Positions 1-8,063 of a stretch of 50,596 nt of DNA are shown piece by piece (positions within the stretch are counted from its first letter, which is position 1; every line of letters begins with the position of its first letter). This stretch comes from Hydrogenophaga sp. A37 (GTDB lineage Bacteria; Pseudomonadota; Gammaproteobacteria; Burkholderiales; Burkholderiaceae_C): NCBI RefSeq assembly GCF_002001205.1, contig NZ_MUNZ01000069.1, positions 1-50,596 of the forward strand, read 5' to 3'. A program made the position numbers and the translations under genes. The notes beneath the pieces were generated by a model that worked only from the letters and a program-made list of their open reading frames with translations, ran no database searches and was not told where the DNA came from.

Positions 1-53
1 CACGCTCTTGCTCGCTCAACAACAATTGGACCTTCGGTCTGCCAGTTCTCATC

Positions 54-80
54 GCGGTATCTCCATTCCCAAGATACCGC
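54..80. repeat. 8-bp inverted repeat beyond the 3' end of the 95-592 gene
   Basis: A perfect 8-bp inverted repeat (GCGGTATC at 54-61, GATACCGC at 73-80) with an 11-base loop lies 14 bases beyond the stop codon of the minus-strand membrane-protein gene. Its position suits a terminator for that operon, but there is no T-tract on the transcribed side. It could equally be an operator-like palindrome or chance. Confidence 0.3.
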
Positions 81-94
81 ATCGGCATGCACGA

Positions 95-592
95 TTAATG
101 CCAGTTATTAACGGGACATAACACTAGCACCTCATCGACATGGTGGAAAGACGCTGCCCGGATGATCACGAACACCAGCAGGCCAGTACCGCCCAACAGC
201 GCCCAGAGCGTCGAAGCAGGGGCTCCCCAAGTCAGGTGGAGCGTGACGGCAAACAGCGTCAACCCCATCATGGCGACTCCGGCGATGAACGCCATCTGAA
301 GTTGGCGTCGATCAGCGTACCAGCCTTGTCTATCAGCCAGGATGCGCCCGATCTCGGTGAAGGCGCTCTGCAAGTCGAGTTGTTTGTTGATGCCCAGCAG
401 GGTAAGGCCTATGAGGAGCACTCTCCAGAACCAATGCTCATAGCGCGGCGCGCATGTCTGCGACTCTTTCCATCCGCGCAGCAACCGCCATGTGGTCCAT
501 CCGGCGACCCCATACAACAAAACGGTCAACCATCCACCCAAGCTTGGATCTCCGATGCCCGGCGACCAACTGCCAACAAGACCTTGGTTCAA
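95..592 (-). CDS. Small multi-pass membrane protein, function unknown
   Basis: 165 residues. No family recognised. Four hydrophobic stretches are visible: about residues 20-40, 54-67, 100-120 and 128-146, separated by short basic and charged loops. This fits a small inner-membrane protein with four helices. It lies 24 bases downstream of a family 2 glycosyltransferase on the same strand, so the two are probably co-transcribed. Small membrane proteins of this kind occur at the edges of polysaccharide clusters, but nothing in the sequence gives a reaction. An open frame also runs on the opposite strand over the same bases; the alternating hydrophobic pattern and the operon position favour the minus strand. 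Confidence 0.65.
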   Translation of the reverse strand: MNQGLVGSWSPGIGDPSLGGWLTVLLYGVAGWTTWRLLRGWKESQTCAPRYEHWFWRVLLIGLTLLGINKQLDLQSAFTEIGRILADRQGWYADRRQLQMAFIAGVAMMGLTLFAVTLHLTWGAPASTLWALLGGTGLLVFVIIRAASFHHVDEVLVLCPVNNWH

Positions 593-616
593 CGATGTTG
601 ACTCCGTTAGAGCGGC

Positions 617-1582
617 CTATTTGTACTCAATGATAGTGCCCGCGACACCCCGCAAACGATCAATATGAAACTTCAGCGCTCCCAGGGCCTCGGGAAACTT
701 CCCAATGACCAGAAAGGTGCTCGATCGAGCTGAGCCATTGCGCCGGAACAGGCGCAACCATTGCAGCGGGTAGACCAGTGCCAAAAGCGCAGCCCAGGGC
801 CCCAAGCCGATCATGGCGAAGGCGATCAACAGCGGGAGGATGATCCCCCAGAACCAAGAACGACGTGTTTCCCAAACCCAGTGACGTTCGGGTAGCGCGC
901 CGTGAAGCCAGGCGCCCGCTGCAAAGGCATGACCTGATCGAACGGTGCGCATCCACCACTGGCTGAAACGGGTCATGGCCGCATCATGCAAGGTCATCTC
1001 GTGGTCCATTCGGTGGATGCGCCAACCGTCCCGACGAAAGCGAACGCACAGTTCGGGCTCTTCCCCCGCAATCATGCTGTCTCGGTAGCCCCCCACCGCC
1101 TGCAGTGCAGCAGTTCTCATCATGGCGTCGCCTCCGCAGGAAAGGGCGTCGCCGATCGGCGTGTTCCATTCCTCGTCGCACAGCCAGTTGTAGACAGAGC
1201 GTTCCGGATACCGTTCACGACGCCTGCCGCACACCACGGCGTGGGATGGGTGATCCTTTAGAAAACCACTTGCAGCCTCCAGCCAGCCCGGGACAACCTC
1301 ACAGTCTCCATCAACAAACTGCACGAAATCGACGTCAGGGCGTTGCTGCAGCAGTCGGCGCAGGCCCTCGTTCCTAGCCCGTGCAGCGGTGAAGGGCCGC
1401 GAAAGATCAAGATCAACCACCATGGCACCGAGCTCTGCGGCCATCCGCGTCGAACCGTCATTAGACCCCGAGTCGACATACACGATGGCCGGCGCAACTG
1501 ACCGTATCGAACTCAGGCAGCGCCGCAGCCGTTCGCCCTCATTGCGTCCGATCACCACCACACCCAGATTGTTGTCATGCAT
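617..1582 (-). CDS. Family 2 glycosyltransferase with C-terminal membrane region
   Basis: 321 residues. The GT-A fold of GT2 is clear: an N-terminal nucleotide-binding start (VVVIGRNEGERL, residues 9-20), YVDSGSNDGS (about 35-44), and a DGD metal/nucleotide motif (about 91-93) followed by CEVVPGWL. A second conserved stretch (IAGEEPELCVRFRRDGW, about 172-188) resembles the ED-containing acceptor/base region. After about residue 245 a hydrophobic segment of 35-40 residues suggests one or two membrane helices. The likely role is sugar transfer to a lipid-linked intermediate on the cytoplasmic face. It is first in a two-gene minus-strand operon pointing away from the main EPS genes, and the IS remnant lies between them. 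The donor sugar cannot be predicted. Confidence 0.88.
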   Translation of the reverse strand: MHDNNLGVVVIGRNEGERLRRCLSSIRSVAPAIVYVDSGSNDGSTRMAAELGAMVVDLDLSRPFTAARARNEGLRRLLQQRPDVDFVQFVDGDCEVVPGWLEAASGFLKDHPSHAVVCGRRRERYPERSVYNWLCDEEWNTPIGDALSCGGDAMMRTAALQAVGGYRDSMIAGEEPELCVRFRRDGWRIHRMDHEMTLHDAAMTRFSQWWMRTVRSGHAFAAGAWLHGALPERHWVWETRRSWFWGIILPLLIAFAMIGLGPWAALLALVYPLQWLRLFRRNGSARSSTFLVIGKFPEALGALKFHIDRLRGVAGTIIEYK

Positions 1583-1920
1583 GCGAAGCGATTCCCCGGT
1601 TGACTAAACGGCGGCACTCCGGAGCACCCAAAGCTTCGGATCCCACACTGCGACTTCCACTAACACACTGCATCGGCACCCAACCTGGCCGAATCTGCGG
1701 CGACGGAGCCACCGAACAGCATGGCACGTGCGGCTACATCCATAGCCCACCGTCGATTGACCTGCCGCTTGGCGCCAGCGATCCGCGAGTTGCCATTTTC
1801 TGCTGGATCGGAGCATCCATACCTGAGCAATCATGAGTTGGCCCACTCGCCCCCAAGCATGAAAGCCCAGTTCGAGTGCACCACGTGAGGTGGCACGCAG
1901 GTGCGAAGAGGTTGTAAAAC
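1583..1920. other. Non-coding stretch between the GT2 gene and the IS remnant
   Basis: About 340 bases with no convincing gene. Open frames on both strands cross it, but they have irregular composition, no plausible ribosome site and no recognisable motif. It should contain the promoter of the minus-strand GT2 operon; I could not identify convincing -35/-10 boxes. Confidence 0.5.
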
Positions 1921-1927
1921 GAATGAA

Positions 1928-1938
1928 GGCCCGACCCC
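1928..1938 (+). repeat. Left subterminal inverted repeat of the IS
   Basis: GGCCCGACCCC, the exact reverse complement of 2925-2935. It lies upstream of the transposase relic and marks its left boundary. Confidence 0.65.
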
Positions 1939-2179
1939 GGCGCCTAACCGGACCCGAGCTGACACGTACCCCCGACTGTTGCGCTGCCGGCGCCATTGCC
2001 GTGGAGCGGGTGACAGCACGTACGGTAAGAAGGCCCGAACCGGTTTCGGTTCGAGGAGTCTTGCAGCTCACCGGCTTGCAACAGGGCTGCGGTTGCAGCT
2101 CTGCCACTGGCTGGTCACGGGACGCTCCTGCGTGCCATTGGTGACTTCACACGGCACTTTACTCAAAAGAGCATCGTCA

Positions 2180-2907
2180 TGGAAGGTCTTTCCCCCCTTG
2201 CACCGGCGTGTGGCCGGTATCGATGTGCACCGCATGCTACATGTGGACACGGTTCTCATCGAGCAGCCCGACGGCTCGATGGCCAAGCACAGTCGGGAGT
2301 TCGGCGGCTTCAAGCGCGACTGCCGCGCCCTGGCCGCCTGACAGCATCGACGCATTGCAGCGTCAGCTCGCCGACATCGACGCCAACCTGACCGCAGCCA
2401 TGCGGCCTTACGCCTGGGCTCATGGCTTGCTGCAGACGATTCGGGGTATTGATGAAGTCGCCGCTGCATTGATCCTCATCGAGATCGGCGAGGACATGGC
2501 CCGCTTCTGCTCGCCCGAGCGCCTGGCCTGCTGGGCCGCGCTGAGCCCGGCAACAACGAGAGTTCAGGCAAGCGCAAGTCCGGGCGCACACGCCACGGCA
2601 AAATAACACCATCCGCTTCATTCTGTGCGAATGCGCCAACGCTGCGCGCATGACCATGAGCACGCTGGCTGCCAAGTACCGAAGTCTGATGGTGTGCAAG
2701 TCGCACAAGGAGGCCATCGTGGCCGTGGCCCACAAGATGATCCGGCTGATTTACATCCTGCTGTCTCGACGCCAGCCCCATCTCGACCAAGACATCGACC
2801 ACGCCGCCATGAGCGCCAAGTAGAGCGCGCCGCGCTGGATCAAGCAGCTCAAGGCCATCGGCAAGTGGCCTACCTCCAACGCTTCAGCGGCTCACGCCGC
2901 CAACTGA
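2180..2907 (+). pseudogene. IS110/IS1111-type transposase, deleted, frameshifted and with a nonsense codon
   Basis: Pieces of one transposase appear in order but in different frames. The first piece (about 2180-2341) holds the N-terminal RuvC-like start (VAGIDVHRM, carrying the first acidic residue of the DEDD core) and ends at a stop. The second (about 2343-2550) starts late in the protein (LQTIRGIDEVAAALILIEIG), so most of the catalytic and linker region is gone. A third short piece (about 2549-2601) reads GNNESSGKRKSGRTRHGK in another frame. The fourth (2602-2907) continues NNTIRFILCECANAARM and is interrupted by an in-frame TAG at 2821-2823, after which IKQLKAIGKWP runs to a stop at 2905-2907. 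This is the layout of the Transposase_20 (IS116/IS110/IS902) C-terminal domain. The gene cannot make an active recombinase. Confidence 0.85.
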
Positions 2908-2924
2908 TTCACCGCTGAATTCCT

Positions 2925-2935
2925 GGGGTCGGGCC
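2925..2935 (-). repeat. Right subterminal inverted repeat of the IS
   Basis: GGGGTCGGGCC, reverse complement of 1928-1938. It lies 18 bases after the end of the transposase relic. Confidence 0.65.
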
Positions 2936-3540
2936 CAGCGGTTTCCCTCTCGTTGCTGCGGGCCGGCACGCATGGGCGCGTCTCTATGGGACACGGCTTT
3001 CACGGTAAAAACAAAGGGACAGATAACCCACACGGAGGTGAGGCAAGTGCAAGCCACCTCCAAATTGGAACCTCAAGGGAACGACTGCCCCACTCACCGC
3101 GCTCCAGAAAAAGCGCCGAAAAATGTCCCCTGTGGCCCGCAGACCGCGCTACGGTGGTTGATCATGATGACAATTCCCCACCCGGATGCCGATCACCTGA
3201 TTGCAGATGCTCGCGGTCCAAATCGGCTTCTTGGCTGTCAATCATGGCCTGGGGGAAACTGACTTTCACCATGGGCACCACATTGGGAATATAGGTGCAG
3301 CAGGTCGGCGTTCACGTCGTTGCGAGAGATTTGAAAAAACATGTTCTCAGGGTTTCGAGGGAAGCCCCTTCTGTGCGTTGTATCACAAGGGTCTCCACTT
3401 CTGGCAAGACCGACGAGCGCGTCCGACGCTATTTGAAGGCACGGAACGTGCCGACCATACGCAACTTGCGGAGCTGGAAGCCAAGATCACCCATCTTCAG
3501 GACGAGCATGCACAGCTCTGTCACCGCTCCGGGGCAAACT

Positions 3541-3568
3541 TTCTCTTTTCTCTTTTCTCTTTTCTCTT
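3541..3568 (+). repeat. Heptanucleotide tandem repeat (TTCTCTT)4
   Basis: Four perfect tandem copies of TTCTCTT, followed by a partial CTCTG, about 195 bases upstream of the first export gene. The tract lies outside any gene. Short tandem repeats in promoter regions can change copy number by slippage and alter expression; whether this one does is unknown. Confidence 0.85.
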
Positions 3569-3752
3569 CTCTGTGAGGTGCTCCACCCCATTCGCGGCAG
3601 TCATAATCAGGACGTGTCTGTAACCGAATGGTTCCAACTCTTTGGGCTGGCTTGGCTTAAGTTGCACTTGTAAAAATTTGAAACTTGGCGTATCCAGTCA
3701 AGGCAAAGATAATGTTTGCTCTTGAAGAGCTCTTGTAACGACTCTGGTATTT

Positions 3753-3756
3753 GGAG
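3753..3756 (+). promoter_or_regulatory. Ribosome binding site deciding the start of the 3764 gene
   Basis: GGAG lies 7 bases before the ATG at 3764. It supports this start over the in-frame ATG at 3716, which would put 16 extra residues ahead of the signal peptide. Confidence 0.6.
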
Positions 3757-3763
3757 ACTGAAC

Positions 3764-4324
3764 ATGCCTGCTTTTTTGCGCTTCGCCATGACGTTTCTGT
3801 TGGTGGCGGTCAGTGGATCGGCGATTGCCCAAACGGAGTCCGCTTACAAGCTGCGGCACGGTGATGCCTTGATGGTGTCCGTCTGGCGGGATGAAGCCTT
3901 GCGGATGCAAGTGCGTGTGCTGCCGGATGGCAGCATCACCTTCCCGCTGGCCGGGCGTGTCGAGGTGGTGGGATTGAGCACGCCAGAGGTCGAAGCCCGT
4001 GTAGCGGAAAAGCTCAAGAAGTACATTCCGGTACCGGTTGTGACGGTTGCAATTACGGCTACCGATGGCAATCAGGTTTATGTCCTTGGCAAGGTGGTCC
4101 GCCCTGGAGCAGTGACCCTGACTTCGCCAGAAACCACGGTGTTGCAGATGCTCAGCCAAGTAGGAGGGCTTGATCGCTTCGCTGATGGCAATTCGATCCG
4201 TGTGTTGCGCAACTCGCCGCAAGGCAACCGGATCTTGCCGGTCCGGTACGACGACCTGGTCAAAGGCAGCCAACTCGACACCAATGTGGTTCTTGTGCCC
4301 GGCGATACCATTCTGGTGCCCTGA
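3764..4324 (+). CDS. Polysaccharide export protein, Wza/EpsE-like (periplasmic/outer membrane)
   Basis: 186 residues from the ATG with a good ribosome site. Residues 1-21 form a Sec signal peptide ending ...GSAIAQ. The mature part starts with the Poly_export domain (YKLRHGDALMVSVWRDE, about 25-41; VLPDGSITFPLAGRVEV, about 49-65), followed by a SLBB-type domain (VYVLGKVVRPGAV and VLQMLSQVGGLDRFAD). It is shorter than enteric Wza (about 380 residues) and lacks the C-terminal transmembrane helix, as in EpsE-like proteins of betaproteobacteria. There is no lipobox cysteine. The expected role is an oligomeric channel passing EPS through periplasm and outer membrane, with the next gene's barrel as likely partner. 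First gene of the export operon; the next start is 2 bases past its stop. Confidence 0.92.
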   Translation: MPAFLRFAMTFLLVAVSGSAIAQTESAYKLRHGDALMVSVWRDEALRMQVRVLPDGSITFPLAGRVEVVGLSTPEVEARVAEKLKKYIPVPVVTVAITATDGNQVYVLGKVVRPGAVTLTSPETTVLQMLSQVGGLDRFADGNSIRVLRNSPQGNRILPVRYDDLVKGSQLDTNVVLVPGDTILVP

Positions 4325-4326
4325 TC

Positions 4327-5427
4327 ATGAATTCGCGGCTCTTTGCCTTCTCCGTGCTGACTACCCAGGCTTTCGTGTGTCTACCGGCGATAGCGCAGAA
4401 CACGCTCACCGTCCCAATGGAAATCGTCCGGATCAGCAATCCTGACCTTTCAGCAGAAAGCCGGGGAAGCGTCACGCTTTATCGATTTCACCCGCAATAC
4501 ACGCTCCAGATGGTTCAGGGGAGTTCGCGCACGGAGTTGTCTCTTGGCGGGATGATCGAAAGGTCGGGAAACACCGATCTGAGCGCCAGTCGCACCCTGC
4601 CCAGCGTGCGAGTGCTTTGGGAGAGCTCCAGCCCGGTCGCTTTGTTTGGGTTGCGGGCATCGTTGGAAGAAGCGTCGACCCGGGAGACCGAATTTGCAGA
4701 ATTCGGTAGGGTGACTCGGGACAGCACTCAGCGCACCGGAACGCTGGGAGGCTCGTGGACCCGCAATCTGACGGCAGGATCTTCTGTTGAACTGGCTGCG
4801 TCACATGCACGCTTGAGCTACGACACACCATTGCTTGTTGACTACAGCGAGACGCTTGGATCCGTGGCATATCGCTTCGAGTCGAGCGCCAATTCACGCT
4901 ATTCGCTGTCTGCAAGTGCTTCGCGCCTGAACCCGGACGGGGTTGGCGATAGCGCATCGCGTGGCGAACTCGGGCTGGGCTACGAAGTCGACCTCAGTGA
5001 GGGCGTTAACCTGAACGCGACCGCTGGCGCCGTTCGCACCAACGCGCAGCGCAGCAAAACCGTTCCCGTGGGCGCTTTGCGCCTCACCTTCACGGGTGAA
5101 CGGTTCGACTACGCTGTGGCCTGGTCCAGGTATGTCAGCGCAGGCGGCTCGTCGGGGGCTTACACCCGTGCTGAGAGCTTCGAAAGCTCATTGACTTATC
5201 CGTTCACCGTCAACACGTCGCTGTCTCTCGGGATTGCACGCGCCCGATCCCTGGAGGCAAATGGAGACACCGGTGTCAGCGCATATGCACGGATCCGATC
5301 AGAGCTCACCCGTTTTTGGGCATTCACATTGGGTTTTGAGCAAAGGCGAGCCAAGCCTTTTGGCGGTCCCACTGCGCGGGGAAATTCGGTGGCCGTGGGG
5401 CTGGTGTACGCGCACCCCAACTTCTAA
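4327..5427 (+). CDS. Putative outer-membrane beta-barrel protein of the EPS export operon
   Basis: 366 residues with a signal peptide (residues 1-24, ending PAIAQ). The rest is a series of amphipathic strands with alternating hydrophobic residues and aromatic girdle positions, for example GSVAYRFESSANSRYSLSAS and FWAFTLGFEQRRA. The protein ends in Phe (YAHPNF), the usual last residue of BAM-dependent barrels. Position between the Wza-like and Wzz-like genes matches the barrel proteins found at the same place in PEP-CTERM/EPS loci. It may form the outer-membrane exit for the polymer, since the Wza-like protein here has no membrane helix of its own. No enzyme motif is visible. Confidence 0.8.
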   Translation: MNSRLFAFSVLTTQAFVCLPAIAQNTLTVPMEIVRISNPDLSAESRGSVTLYRFHPQYTLQMVQGSSRTELSLGGMIERSGNTDLSASRTLPSVRVLWESSSPVALFGLRASLEEASTRETEFAEFGRVTRDSTQRTGTLGGSWTRNLTAGSSVELAASHARLSYDTPLLVDYSETLGSVAYRFESSANSRYSLSASASRLNPDGVGDSASRGELGLGYEVDLSEGVNLNATAGAVRTNAQRSKTVPVGALRLTFTGERFDYAVAWSRYVSAGGSSGAYTRAESFESSLTYPFTVNTSLSLGIARARSLEANGDTGVSAYARIRSELTRFWAFTLGFEQRRAKPFGGPTARGNSVAVGLVYAHPNF

Positions 5428-5439
5428 CTCAACAACTTC

Positions 5440-7038
5440 ATGTCGGCCGACTACCAACTTAGCCTCCAAGACTACCTGTCCATCGCCCGACGCCGAGCGA
5501 CGGCCATCATCCTGACCATTGGTGTTGTCCTGACAACCTCTGTGGTGGTTGCGATGTTGTTGCCGCGGGTGTACGAGTCCACTGGGACGTTGCTGGTTGA
5601 GGGACCTCCGATCTCGGGTGACGTCGTGCGCTCGGCTCTGCCTGGAAACGGGGAACAGCGGGTTCAAGCCTTGGGCCAGCGAATCATGACCCGGGAGAGC
5701 TTGTTGCGCATTGCGGCGGAACATCAAGTGTTTGATCCCAAGTCCGGGGTTGTATTGAAGGACACGGACATGGTCAACGCCATGCGCGCGAGCATTGGCG
5801 TGAACGTGCTCATCGGCAATATGCCGAGTTGGGAGCGCCCCACCAACAATTTTGCGTTCAATGTGTCTTTTCAGCACGGCGAACCGGAAAAGGCACTGGA
5901 GGTTGCAAACGCATTGATTCAGTTGTTCCTGGAAAGCAGCGTTCGCGAGAGGGTGGATCAGGCTTCTCGCGCCAATGAGTTTTTGAGCCAGGAGGCCGAT
6001 CGCGTCAAGGCCCAGTTGGAAGATTTGGAGCGTCGCATCGCGAACTACAAGCGCACACAGGGCAGTTCCACAGTAGACAGTCAGGTGGCGGCGGCAAGCA
6101 TTCAAACGCTTGAGAGCGACCTTCGAGCGGCTGAGCGAGATCACCGTTTGGCCCTGGACGAATTGCAGACTTTGGAGGTGGATTTGGCCGGAGCACGTGC
6201 GGGTGTTCTGTCACCCGGTACGGTGAACCCCACCGTCCCCAGCGTTGCGGAGCAGGATCTGGAACGGGCTCGATCCGAATTGGCGCGCATCCGCGGTGTT
6301 TCCACAGAGGACCATCCGGACGTGCAAGCGCAGCGGCGAAAGATCGATTTACTGGAGCGGGCTTTGCGGACGGAGACGGCGGTCAGCAGCCCAACCCGTG
6401 ATGCTATCGCTGCCCAAGCAAGGCTGGCAGTGTCCCGCCTTGAGGCCCAACGCAGCACGGCGCGCGCACGAGCCGACTTGTTGGCAGATCAACAGAGGAG
6501 CCTTCGAAATGCAATCAATCAACAACGGTCTCAAGTGACGCGTGCGCCGCAGGTGGAACGTGATCTGGCCGCTCTTCAGCGAGATCACGATGCCGCTCGG
6601 GCAAAGTATGAGGACCTACGGTCCAAGCAAATGTCAGCGCAGATCGTTCAAAACCTGGAGGGTGATCAACAAGGGGAACGCTTCACGCTGCTTGAGCCCC
6701 CCCTCATGCCTGAATATCCCCTTAAGCCGAATCGCAAGAAACTTGTTGCACTCGGATTTCTCCTCTCGCTCGCCGCTTCCGCAGGTGTGGTGATATTGCT
6801 CGAGATGATTTTTGGCCGTGTCAGAGGGGTCAGCGCAGTGACCGCACTCACCGGTCAGCGACCGATGGTGGTCATCCCTTACATCCCCTCAGCCGCCGAA
6901 CTCCAATCGTCACAACTGCTGCGAAAACGGTTGATAGGACTCATAGCGGGATTGGTGCTGATGGCTCTTGTGGTGGTTCATACCTTTGTGATGCCCCTGC
7001 ATACCCTGCTGATCTCATTGTTCTCCCGTCTGGGCTGA
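5440..7038 (+). CDS. Chain-length determinant / polysaccharide co-polymerase, Wzz/EpsF-like
   Basis: 532 residues. A first transmembrane helix at about residues 22-43 is followed by a long periplasmic region rich in heptads (about 170-270 and 320-400), as in PCP-2 co-polymerases. The proline-rich segment before the next helix (PPLMPEYPLKPNRKK, about 413-428) is the Wzz signature, with the second helix at about 430-452. An extra hydrophobic segment (about 500-530) ends the protein. It has no cytoplasmic kinase domain; that function is in the next gene, so this is a split co-polymerase/BY-kinase pair. It controls EPS chain length and bridges inner membrane to the exporter. No strong ribosome site is visible 12 bases after the previous stop, which suggests coupling. 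Confidence 0.93.
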   Translation: MSADYQLSLQDYLSIARRRATAIILTIGVVLTTSVVVAMLLPRVYESTGTLLVEGPPISGDVVRSALPGNGEQRVQALGQRIMTRESLLRIAAEHQVFDPKSGVVLKDTDMVNAMRASIGVNVLIGNMPSWERPTNNFAFNVSFQHGEPEKALEVANALIQLFLESSVRERVDQASRANEFLSQEADRVKAQLEDLERRIANYKRTQGSSTVDSQVAAASIQTLESDLRAAERDHRLALDELQTLEVDLAGARAGVLSPGTVNPTVPSVAEQDLERARSELARIRGVSTEDHPDVQAQRRKIDLLERALRTETAVSSPTRDAIAAQARLAVSRLEAQRSTARARADLLADQQRSLRNAINQQRSQVTRAPQVERDLAALQRDHDAARAKYEDLRSKQMSAQIVQNLEGDQQGERFTLLEPPLMPEYPLKPNRKKLVALGFLLSLAASAGVVILLEMIFGRVRGVSAVTALTGQRPMVVIPYIPSAAELQSSQLLRKRLIGLIAGLVLMALVVVHTFVMPLHTLLISLFSRLG

Positions 7039-7052
7039 AAGTAATTTGCCAA

Positions 7053-7913
7053 ATGGAACGCATCAAGCTCGCGATTGAGAAGGCCAAGGCCGCCGAAGCT
7101 GATTCGGCCAGGCCAGATGTTCCACTGCTGCGCAAGGTCAGTGACTCGGAAACACCCGCAGGCGAATCCAGTTCAGCGATCAGACGTGAAGCATCGCCGG
7201 GAGACGCCTCTTCCGTGCACTACACCCAAACGGCAGTGGTCTCGATGGACGCTGCACACCTGGAACGCCACAGAGTCGTCTCCCATCAGAAGACCCATTC
7301 AGCCAGTTGGGCCTTCGACGTGCTGCGAACCCAGGTCTTGCAGAAGATGGACGAAAACGGCTGGCGGACACTGGCCATCACGTCTCCAAGCGTGGAGTCA
7401 GGCAAGACTGTGGTGGCTATCAATTTGGCCATGAGCATCGCCCAGCAGACGAACCGCACAGCCTTGCTGGTTGATTTTGACCTTCGCCGCCCCAGTGTGG
7501 CCCGCTACCTGGGCTTGAACCGCTCACTGTCGTTAAATGACTTTTTGGACGGGCGTGTAAATATTGAAGAAGCCCTTGTCAATCCAGGTGTTGAGCGTTT
7601 TGTTGTCCTTCCAACCAACCACCTGGTCACCGGTGCCTCCGAGGTGCTGTCTTCCGCCAAGGTGGGCAACCTCATCGGTGATTTGCGTGAGCGGTACAGC
7701 GATCGCATCGTGATATTCGATCTGCCTCCCGTTCTGGCGGCCGACGATGTGATGACCGTGCTGCCGCGCATTGACTGTGTGCTGATGGTTGTTGGCAGCG
7801 GGGCGTCCACCCAGAATGAGGTCGAGGAGGCCATGGGCCGCCTTTCAAAGGCCAATTTGCTGGGCGTGGTGCTGAACAAAGACGAGGCGCCCGTCCAGAA
7901 CGCTTACTACTAG
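7053..7913 (+). CDS. EpsG/CpsD-type tyrosine autokinase (BY-kinase)
   Basis: 286 residues. The N-terminus (MERIKLAIEKAKA) matches the start of XrtA/EPS-associated tyrosine autokinases. Walker A is TSPSVESGKT (K118), Walker A' is LLVDFDLRRP (about 138-147) and Walker B is IVIFDLPP (about 224-231). The C-terminus carries only two adjacent tyrosines (NAYY-end) rather than a long tyrosine cluster, so the number of autophosphorylation sites may be small. It should phosphorylate in complex with the cytoplasmic tail of the 5440-7038 protein and cycle the polymerisation machine. It lies 14 bases after the co-polymerase gene. A gap of 150 bases follows. Confidence 0.92.
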   Translation: MERIKLAIEKAKAAEADSARPDVPLLRKVSDSETPAGESSSAIRREASPGDASSVHYTQTAVVSMDAAHLERHRVVSHQKTHSASWAFDVLRTQVLQKMDENGWRTLAITSPSVESGKTVVAINLAMSIAQQTNRTALLVDFDLRRPSVARYLGLNRSLSLNDFLDGRVNIEEALVNPGVERFVVLPTNHLVTGASEVLSSAKVGNLIGDLRERYSDRIVIFDLPPVLAADDVMTVLPRIDCVLMVVGSGASTQNEVEEAMGRLSKANLLGVVLNKDEAPVQNAYY

Positions 7914-8063
7914 CGTGGCACCAGATAAAGACGGTGCGTGATTGTGGCCGCTCCATTCGCACAGTTGTGCCTCGCCCCTTTTTGCAGCGGCCCTTTGAGT
8001 CTGCTCCAACCCACATCCATGGCTGTTGCCGTGGCACTCACTTGAGCCCGGTGTTTCACATTC

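Larger units (their letters stand above)
1921..2942 (+). mobile_element. Degenerate IS110-family (IS1111-like) insertion sequence
   Basis: A transposase relic is framed by an 11-bp inverted repeat, 1928-1938 (GGCCCGACCCC) and 2925-2935 (GGGGTCGGGCC). Subterminal inverted repeats just outside the transposase gene are characteristic of the IS1111 subgroup of IS110. The element is about 1.0 kb, shorter than the usual 1.4-1.6 kb, because the middle of the transposase is missing. About 240 bases lie between the left repeat and the transposase start, and only about 18 bases between the transposase end and the right repeat. A 10-bp direct repeat (GAAGGCCCGA at 1925-1934 and 2029-2038) lies in the left non-coding part. 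Exact ends are uncertain because IS110-type elements leave no target duplication. Confidence 0.8.
2943..3763. other. Long non-coding leader upstream of the EPS export operon
   Basis: About 820 bases without a gene I can support. A helical fragment can be read at about 3440-3530 on the plus strand (QLAELEAKITHLQDEHAQL), but it has no start, family or continuation and may be a relic. The stretch holds the (TTCTCTT)4 repeat at 3541-3568 and must carry the promoter of the 3764 operon. I looked for a sigma-54 box: two TGGC elements lie near a TTGC (about 3640-3670), but their spacings (14 and 9 bases instead of 11) do not fit. No convincing sigma-70 pair was found. Confidence 0.5.

Noticed and set aside
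1604..2107. 167-codon open frame on the minus strand
   Set aside because: It has many Arg/Ser/Cys residues, no motif or ribosome site, and overlaps the left end of the IS remnant; GC-rich DNA produces such frames by chance.
3640..3670. Possible sigma-54 promoter ahead of the export operon
   Set aside because: TGGC and TTGC elements are present but are 14 or 9 bases apart start to start instead of the 11 required.
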